NCBI GenBank assembly: GCA_006503535.1
Contig: QYRS01000010.1
Location: forward strand, 2,232,001-2,296,000
DNA from: Arthrinium phaeospermum
Lineage: Eukaryota > Ascomycota > Sordariomycetes > Amphisphaeriales > Apiosporaceae
Length of the DNA stretch: 64,000 bases
Direction of reading: 5' to 3'
Part shown: one piece after another, positions 56,805-64,000 of the stretch
Numbering within the stretch: position 1 is the first letter of the stretch
How the letters are laid out: every line of letters starts with the position of its first letter
The notes under the pieces: model-generated
What the model saw: the letters and a program-made list of their open reading frames with translations, nothing else
Database searches by the model: none
Told to the model about the DNA's origin: nothing
Position numbers and translations under genes: made by a program

Positions 56805-56882
56805 TACGACCATGCTGCCGTTGTTGTCTACAGTATCAGTCAGTATCCATCAGTGTTTCTTTCTTCCAAGCAAAACCTGAAG

Positions 56883-58310
56883 ATGTTCTTCCGCAACATC
56901 CTCGCCGTCACGGCGGCTTTGGCTCCTCTTGCCTCTGCCCGAGATGCCTTCGCGCACTACATGGTGAGTAGTTCCTTTTTTCCGGGTCGAGTGCCTCGAT
57001 TGCTAAGTCGATAACTGCAGGCCCAAGGCTTGTCCAAGGCCGATGCCAAGTTGGACGTTGCCGATGCCCAGTACGCCGGCATCTCTGCCTTCGCCATCAA
57101 CCTCAACTCGGGAGACGTCGGCCAGGACTGGGCGAAAAACAGCATCGAGGACCTGTGCCAGGCGGCCGAGGAGTCGCAGGCGGCGGGCAAGTACTTTGCC
57201 ATCTTTTTCAGCATGGACATCTACAACTCGAACAACGCCGACGCCTTCAAGCCCCTCCTGAACAAGTACATGAAGCGTGACTGCCACTACAAGTACGACA
57301 AAAAGTACTTCCTCAGCACCTTCAACGCCGGCTCGACCACCAACACGTACTGGAACAACTTCTTCAGCACCCTGAGCAAGAAGCGCAACGAGATCTACTT
57401 TGTGCCCAACTTTGACAACACCGACGGCTACTACGGCAGCGACGCCAACTGGTGGAGCTACTGGGGCAAGACGGTGGACGGCCTGTTCACCTGGGAGACG
57501 GTCTGGCCCTCGGCCGCGGGCGAGGTCACGATTGCGCGGGACAACAAGGTGGCCCAGGGCGCCGTGGACCACAGCAAGTCGTACATGGTCGGCCTCTCGT
57601 CGCTGCAGTACAAGCACTGGGACAACCCCAAGGGCGGGCACGAGCACCGGTACCGCCGCGGGCTCGACACGCTGCCGCGGCGCATGGAGCAGATCCTGGG
57701 CATGTCGCCCAAGGCCGAGTTCGCCGAGACCATCACGTGGAACGACGCCGGCGAGAGCCACTACATCGGCACCCTGCACAAGCAGGGCGTCGGCGCCTTC
57801 TGGGGCTACGCCAACAACGACGAGTACCGCCACACGGCCTGGCAGCCGCTCGTCAAGTCCTTCAACGCCGCCTTCAAGACCGGCCAGCCCGCCTCCGGCA
57901 TGCGGCCCGTCAACGGCGACGACATCACCGGCGCGCTGTGGCACCGCGCCTTCCTCAAGAGCTCCTCGTGCGCGTCGGACCCCTGGGGCAAGCCCGCCAA
58001 CGACGGCTGGGCCCAGGACTCGGTCAACTGGGCCGTCGTCATGCCCGACAACATCGCCGGCGCCCGCGTCCAGGTCTACAGCGGCGGCAAGCAGATCCAC
58101 TCGGCCCCCGTCCAGCCCGGCCTCAACTACGGCAGCGCCGACGGCATGGTCCAGGGCGCCCAGTACGTCGAGGTCGTCCGCACCGTCGGCGGCCGCACCG
58201 AGCAGCTCTACTCCAAGACCACCCCCGTCGCCGTCACCGCCAACCCCAAGGACAACATCTGCAACTACAACTACGTCGTCGACATTCTGTTGAAGGGCGG
58301 ACCCAACTAA
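56883..58310 (+). CDS. GH71 alpha-1,3-glucanase (mutanase), secreted
   Basis: Two exons: 56883-56963 and 57021-58310; 456 aa. Signal peptide MFFRNILAVTAALAPLASA. The GH71 start is AFAHYMAQGLSKADAKLDVADAQ. Then GISAFAINLNSGDVGQDW, FFSMDIYN, YFVPNFDNTDGYYG, ANWWSYWGK, GLFTWETVWPSAAGEV and ETITWNDAGESHYIG follow the family's TIM-barrel strand motifs, with candidate catalytic acids in the PNFDNTDG and TWNDAGESHY segments. Hydrolyses alpha-1,3-glucan of fungal cell walls, in wall remodelling or mycoparasitism. The C-terminal part (residues about 330-456) is a compact beta-rich extension. No GPI or carbohydrate-binding module recognised. Confidence 0.92.
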
Positions 58311-58556
58311 GTGGCCTTCAAGCATGTACAAAGTTGGCTAAGCCGTTTTGGCACCTCCTGGTCACCTTCGATTGGAAAAGACTAAGGCTCTTTGGTTAAG
58401 CTTTTTATTCAAATATATATATATTTCTTGGCATGTGCCTTCAATACAATTTTCATTTCAAGTCACAACCCATGACTTATATATAATAGCCTAACAATCA
58501 GTGCCAAAGCCGAGATACATTTCCCCTCTGCTCACATTCGTTATAGGGTTTCAAAC

Positions 58557-60560
58557 CTAGATATCATCACACTTAATCCACTTGGAATAAGTGTCTATGT
58601 CCTTGCCCGTTGAGAGGTGGGACGTCGAGCCCCTTGGTTGTGACTGCCGCTTAGATAGCACCTCATCCGAGACCTTGAGCTGGCAGTGTTGCAGTCTCCT
58701 TTCCGGGTCATGGTTCAAGTAGTATTGCTCCCAGCTCATTCCAGCGCGGGGGGATTGCCCTCCGAATCGTATCACCTTATCGCGTAGGAAAAGCCAGTTT
58801 TGAGCATGTCTCTCCTGGTTGTGGTCAAACCATGACGCGGAGAAGCAGAAAGACGTGAAGCAGAAGTGAACTGAGCCCGATCCCGTCTCTTTCTGCACAC
58901 TGGCGAGGAAGCCCTCTGGAGTGCGGGTCCCGCAAAACTCCAAAGCATCAAGCAGAGGAAAAAGCTGTGTCTTTCGCTTTTTCACGATCCTGAAAAGCTT
59001 CTGGTATTCCTCTTCTGTGGCCTGCTTCCTACCTACGGCCATGTCTCTCAGAACCCAGCACTTCCTCAGGAACTCCTCGCCGTTGCGATTGACGTAGGCA
59101 ACAAAGCGCTCGAAGGTATCGAATTGCGGTATACTGATCCCGGGGATCCCCCGTCTTCTGGATTTCTTCCCAGTCTTGCTCGTCACTTTGACAGAACTGT
59201 CCTCTTCGAATAATGAGGCCGTGCTGTCACTGGCCTGGGGGAAATTTGCTATTTCTGCCCAGGAGCGCTGAGTTCTGTCCGCGGCGACTGTGGGCCGAAA
59301 GCAAGGATATAACTGTACGTTTTCGAAAGCCTTGTAGCAGTCATCGACTAGTCGCAATCGCTTTGTCTGTCTTAGATCCAGAACCTGGGGGGAATCTGAA
59401 GTTGAGATGTAAACTAGGTCCGAATGACCGTGATGCCGCGAGACCAGCTCCTGCGGCTCTTGCGGCTCTTTGGTTGAATTGAGGTCCTGGAACCTGCTTC
59501 TGCGAGAGCTATAAGTAGCCAATCCGAAGCAAATAGTATAGGTATTAGCTTACCGTTCGTAGAACCACCTCTCATCTTGCAAATTTGTGAGATCAACATA
59601 GTCTCCCTTCTTCCCTTTCCGACTCGAGTTCAAGATCTTCTCTGATGGTGGCTCTGGAGCGTCTGAAATGCAATGCTTCTTGATCTCTCTCTTTCCAAAA
59701 TACGAGGCGAGCCCTGGGCTAGGGTAAAGCCTCGAACGTGGCGGAGAGGTATGGTCCAGCTTCCGGAGCGTCTTTCGTCGCGTGGGTCGCTTTTGCACCG
59801 GGAATGCATTCCATCCTTTTTTGCGGCCCGGTCCATGCCGCCATGCCTCCAGCCCCCGTGTTCCAAGAGCCGGGTATTCGAAGACCAGTTGGGTTGTCTT
59901 TGTGGCGGATTCTGTAGCGTGTGTCTCGTTTGCGGGGACCATGCCTGTGTGAAGTCTACAGCTGTTTTTGCGACTTGATCGACGTACACAACAATCAATG
60001 GGATTTGTACCAAGACGCGTCGTTGACCGCACGTTACCAGGATTCTTGGAAATTAGCCTATCCCCTTTAACATCATCATAGGACGTTTTCGAAGAGATTG
60101 ACGGCCACCGACACACCCGCGTATTTCTCGAAGGTATTGCATATGGTATCCTTCTTTTGAATTGAAACTTTTTGGGGTAACCTGCTTTTTGTGAGTCTTC
60201 TGCTTCTACGAAGGAGGCTCGGTATGAATCGAAAGAAGGGATAAACAAGAATCTTTAGGCTTATAGAGACTAAGGAATGTGTTGAGCCATAACTGAAAGA
60301 GCCGTACCATCCCATTTAAGTGGTTTATCATCACGATTTACAGGCTTCCTATCCACGGGTAAGGCGATATTGGTCTCTGTGTACGCCGGTGGGGGATCGG
60401 CTCCGAACCGTGTTTTTGTAGTAGGTTGCTGTTGCTGTGGGCTGACGGAAAACCTCGGCCATTCAAAGCGCGGCGGCGAGTAAAACCTTACACTTGAGAA
60501 CAGGCTGAACCGCGGCATCGAAGAGCGCCTACTGCGTTCACTGGAGAGTACAGGATCCAT
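58557..60560 (-). CDS. Orphan protein, three exons
   Basis: Exons 60560-60308, 60205-59554, 59508-58557 give 618 aa with consistent phase. The second junction (GTAAGC ... TTATAG) is good; the first (GATG|GTACGG ... TTCGTAG) is less certain. The N-terminus is Ser/Pro/Arg-rich, the middle Lys/Arg-rich (KKGWNAFPVQKRPTRRKTLRK). The C-terminal half looks folded: FDTFERFVAYVNRNGEEFLRKCWVL, EEEYQKLFRIVKKRK, LLDALEFCGTRTPEGF, FTSFCFSASWFDHNQERHAQNW. No family recognised. Exon 2 begins with sequence resembling the MITE-like arm at 28205/28438, so part of the coding region may derive from that element. Confidence 0.6.
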
Positions 60561-61689
60561 TTCCCTGGGTGGAGAGAAGGTTCAATGGTTGCTGTTGCAT
60601 GCGATTGGGGTGCTCTTTGCGTGGATGTACGTATACAAGGTGGTCCTCTTTTCGACTATAATCTAGTGGAGGTCCGTATTAGTCGTTCGTTATAAAGGTT
60701 CGCAGAATCAATGTTGAGCCCGAGATTTGTTGCGACAGTACTTACACACGGAGAGAACAACTCTGCCGCTGTTTCAATCGCCAGGTTCCCCTACCTTCCT
60801 ATGGTAGAGTTGAATCATATAACATGGAATAGAATAAGGGATTCACGGCCGTTCCCCAATTTTCCTTCGCAGCTTTCTGTTCTTAGATGGAAAGTGTGCA
60901 CCGCCTTGTACGACATCAACGTCTGTTCATAGCCTGCATGCTTTGAGGCCATTATCGGTAAGGCCCAATAAAAATCCCTTATCCCTAGTCCAGCATAGGC
61001 TTGTGGCTTGCCCAAAGCCTTTTCTTGGTCTAGGTACCCGCATCTACGCAGTTCAATCGCTGAGCCCAATGGTATAGGTACTTGAATACCCCTCCTTCCA
61101 CTGCCCCACGCCCAAAGCGCTGGACTACTAGGGACCATGAGCATAGCGCGGCACCCCGTTGGAGGAGGCTCCCAGCTCAGCATTTGCTCAAGAAAATCAA
61201 CTTCGGTATCTCGAACATAGTTAAGGTACCCTAACAACGTACTTGGTGAAGTGAGATTTCAGAGGAAATAGCAGCTCGTATTTGATGCTAGTGATATACC
61301 CTTAAAGAAAACCAAGCAATAAAGCAAAAGAACTCCAACCGGCCTGTAAACAAAACAGTAACCACCATGTCTAATATTAACAACCACCTCCCCGTCAGAT
61401 CATCAAAACTCGGGGTTAACCAAGTCCTTTCCGAGCTCCCATTACCGGAACACCTGCAATACATTGCATGATTCCACCGAGCCACCAAGTCACCAAATCA
61501 TTGAGCCTCGACCTAGGCAAAACCCATCAAGCGCACCCGGTTAGGGGCCGGATATGTTTTGAAGGACAGAGATGAAATGGAAGCCACTGGCACGCCCTCT
61601 TCGTCGCTATACCTCAGCGAACCGCAAGCGGCCGGAGATGCAGACGATGAAAATGGAATGACCGGTGGCAGATGACCCTTGCCTCTGAA
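60561..61689. other. Intergenic 1.1 kb
   Basis: Upstream flank of the orphan gene and 3' flank of the zinc-finger gene. Short ORFs only, no recognisable feature. Confidence 0.5.
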
Positions 61690-62780
61690 CTAGCGATCAA
61701 CACCAACGGCGGAATGAAACCTCACGTCATCCTCAATGTTAGGTGGACGCCCACGGTTCCTTCCGCATCCGTTTATTTTGTCCTTATAATGGTCTTCGTA
61801 CTTCTTCTTATCCACAAAAGAATGCCCCTCGACGCACCGGTAGGGGAGCTTTGGTGGCTTGCCGCAGTTGGTGATGTGGCGCATGTGGTTGTCCTTGTGG
61901 GCAGCCATCATGCCACAAGCACACTGATTGGTCCCAGCAGGAGCTTCCACATCGCTGTGCCCATAAAGATCAGGCCGGTGCTCTTTAGAGATGAGATGCT
62001 TTCGCAGATCTTTCTCTGAAGAGAATGCCTTGGAGTGCTGTTGGCACCAATGACGTTGTTGATCAATTGGCTGAGCAGGCGCAGCAGATGGAGATGGCGC
62101 AGTGGATGGGGGTGATGCAGCAGATGCGACATGAGCAGGGCTGTGATGTGGCGATGCCCTAACTGATTGGCTTGTGTCGGCAGATATTGAAGGAGTACTT
62201 GTTGGAGAGGGCGATGATGAGTTTTGAGATGCATCATCAGGACGGATTGGTGTTAATAGTGCAGACGGCGTGATGAAACCATCATCGTCTTCTTCGATTG
62301 ATTGAATAGGGCCATTGTGGGCAGTGACTGGCGATGGAAGCTGTAGAGCCCCAGGATTGACGCACTGAGTACCATTGATTGCACACAGTGAACATGTGGA
62401 ATGCTGAATGGTACCCCAGAAGTGCTGGTCGCAGTCATGCTGTTGGGTGCTGTCGAAGATGGCGGGACAATGATTACAGGGGCGTACGGTGCTGAGAGTC
62501 TCGAAGGGACCGGCTCGACCGTCTGTTAATTGATGATCATGTTGTTGATCTTGAATTGGTCGTGCGCGGATGTATCAACACCCGCGCCGTGCCACTGGCA
62601 ATTCGGTTGATTTGTGACACTTGTAGTGACACTTGAAGCTGCCCGGTTCTGGTGTCGCCAGTGACTTGCACTGACGATAGTTGCAGGAATTAGAGTAGAA
62701 GGACGGAGTTCAGAAAGGAGAGGCGCTTCTCTAATACTACCTAGGTAGCTAGGCATGGCCATCAATCGAATTGAGGCCAT
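61690..62780 (-). CDS. Multi-zinc-finger protein, ATG-less main exon
   Basis: On the minus strand 62574-61690 is open for about 295 codons with no ATG before the last third. A phase-consistent model is exon 1 62780-62582 (MASIRLMAMPSYLG), intron 62581-62523 (GTGTTG ... TTAACAG), exon 2 62522-61690; 343 aa. Cys/His clusters: CNHCPAIF...HDCDQH; CSLCAINGTQC; WCQQHSKAF..EKDLRKHLISKEH (a C2H2-like finger); CACGMMAAHKDNHMRHITNC (C2HC-like); YRCVEGHSF..KKKYEDHYKDK. Ser/Pro-rich linkers separate them, and GRNRGRPP is an AT-hook-like basic patch. Probably a nucleic-acid-binding regulator of a fungal-specific type. The exon 1 join rests on phase and weak splice sites. Confidence 0.6.
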
Positions 62781-63709
62781 TTCACATAGCGCATTGACTT
62801 AGGTACCAGCTTTCATGCTACTACTGATGTAGTACACGTGCAGGTACTCCCATCAATCAACGGCCCGCCCAGCTAGGCCATTTCTGAGGCCATTCATTCC
62901 CCAGGCACCAGGCGGCTGGGCTTTTCGCATTACCTATCAGATTCCAATGGAACACCAAAACTACAGTGTATACAGAGTACATGCTTGCTTACAGGGAGGT
63001 ACAGAATGGGGAAATGGCCTCGACTACCCGAGGGTTCTTAGTGACCTGGGTATATCGGTAACCGTGCCGCGCCCCCGTTTTACTCACTCCAGGATTCGCT
63101 TAGGCTCGCGAGTAGATAGGGAACCCCAAATATGTAGCCTGCAAAGCGTAGCTGACACCGCCTCGTTGCATCTGCATTAAATTATTTGGCACAGCTTGGA
63201 AAGTTGAAATTTCGCACTGCCACTCTTGCAGGTGCTTTATGATAGTTTGATGGCTTGTTTCTCTTCGGTTCACTTCGATATACCTAAACCATTGATAAGA
63301 GTATATAAGCCATTTCTAGTTACATTTGTACCGGATGAAGTGCATTGGGTCTTGGAGCTACATTATGAGAGGGAGCTACAAGTGAGGGCGTCCTCTCAGT
63401 GTGGCCTAAAACCAGGTAGGGAGTACAATACGGAGGCTTGCATGATTTTACGTCTGTGCGATAATTACGGAATCTAGGTCTTCCAACCAATCACATAACT
63501 TACTTAGATAAGCAATTACAACGTTTTAGCAACCGCTACGAGGTGGAGTTCCGTTCGAAAACATCAGGATCTGGTTGTTTATCCGCATCTATTTGCTGTA
63601 CGAAGTTCGCGCTTATATCGCATTCAAATCTTCACTAATAAACATGTTGAATATTGAAACAAGGAAATAAGAAAACATCTGCCGCATCACCTGGAAGGAA
63701 ACTCTCGGA
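62781..63709. other. Intergenic 0.9 kb
   Basis: AT-richer than its surroundings. Short ORFs only. Nothing recognised. Confidence 0.5.
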
Positions 63710-64000
63710 TCAGAGCTGTATATACTCAGCACTCTCCTCAGACCCTTGTCCATCAGACTTAGACTTATCAGTGCTGCCATCGCTCTTCTCCTCTTCCTCC
63801 TCCTCCCCGGAGGACCCCTCATCCGGCGCCTCGTCGCGCTCGAGGACCTCCTTGGCGTTCTCGATATCCTCCTTCCGGATGCTCTTGTTCACGGACTCCA
63901 GCGTCTTGGCCGCGAACCGGTCCAGGGGCACCTCGTAGACCCGCGTCTCGATCTCGCGCAGCCCCTTCTTCTCGAGCGCAATGTCGTCCTGCACGCGCTT
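63710..64000 (-). CDS. 3' end of a gene running off the window, unknown
   Basis: Minus-strand frame open from the window edge to the stop at 63710; the 5' part is missing. The visible 96 residues read KRVQDDIALEKKGLREIETR, then a helical, basic/acidic segment (AAKTLESVNKSIRKEDIENAKEVLERDEAP), then a Glu-rich (EEEEEEKSDGS) tail ending AEYIQL. High-GC coding DNA. The family cannot be assigned from the tail alone. Confidence 0.65.
   Translation of the reverse strand, partial: KRVQDDIALEKKGLREIETRVYEVPLDRFAAKTLESVNKSIRKEDIENAKEVLERDEAPDEGSSGEEEEEEKSDGSTDKSKSDGQGSEESAEYIQL

Larger units (their letters stand above)
53973..56882. other. Gene-poor 2.9 kb upstream of the GH71 gene
   Basis: Short ORFs only. 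55494-55796 and 55893-56123 (plus) contain small hydrophobic or Lys/Glu-rich peptides with no recognisable domain, possibly a decayed or unspliced small gene. An 18-bp direct repeat lies at 56663-56736 (listed separately). Confidence 0.55.

Noticed and set aside
57003..58331. 442-codon antisense ORF over the GH71 gene
   Set aside because: Same cause; Val/Gly/Ala-rich with no motif.

Overview
This window looks like a gene-dense nuclear chromosome segment of a filamentous ascomycete, most likely a Sordariomycete. Genes are split by short introns (about 54-100 nt with GTAAGT/GTATGT-like donors). Coding DNA is GC-rich. The recognisable products are fungal: CYM1, LTV1, LSG1, VPS5, a TmpB-type conidiation oxidoreductase, a GH71 alpha-1,3-glucanase, 2EXR proteins and a fungal rhodopsin-domain receptor. 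Species is not assigned. Gene models were spliced by eye; each exon chain given was checked for reading-frame phase.

Layout. 1-3.6 kb: gene-free, repeat-rich end with four tRNA-shaped pol III units on the minus strand and a reverse-transcriptase relic. 3.7-13.2 kb: housekeeping block (succinyl-CoA ligase alpha, presequence protease, taxilin). 15.3-20.2 kb: lineage-specific surface or secreted proteins (a 1,000-residue Pro/Gly-rich membrane protein, a signal-peptide ORF overlapping its 5' end, a small secreted protein). 20.8-25.0 kb: divergent LTV1/LSG1 pair (40S and 60S maturation) on one shared intergenic region. 26.5-28.1 kb: an acidic orphan and a two-exon small secreted protein. 28.2-33.0 kb: a MITE-like element, low-complexity DNA and a TPR-SET gene. 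33.9-35.1 kb: six-exon enoyl-CoA hydratase. 39.1-42.3 kb: tmpB-type fusion. 44.0-45.4 kb: rearranged, decayed second copy of the 28.5-33 kb unit. 45.8-54.0 kb: VPS5, two tandem 2EXR paralogues, receptor. 56.9-64.0 kb: GH71 glucanase, an orphan, a multi-zinc-finger gene whose main exon has no ATG, and the 3' end of an orphan running off the window.

The observations most worth follow-up are: (1) the four tRNA-like pol III units, whose T arm and terminators are kept while the central insert changes sequence but keeps pairing; (2) the duplicated and rearranged low-complexity-ORF plus SET unit; (3) the Pro/Gly-rich membrane protein whose signal peptide lies one base out of frame across a G run; (4) the zinc-finger gene and the two-exon secreted protein that simple ATG-to-stop ORF calling misses or truncates. 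Nothing resembling a prokaryotic defence system or CRISPR was seen.
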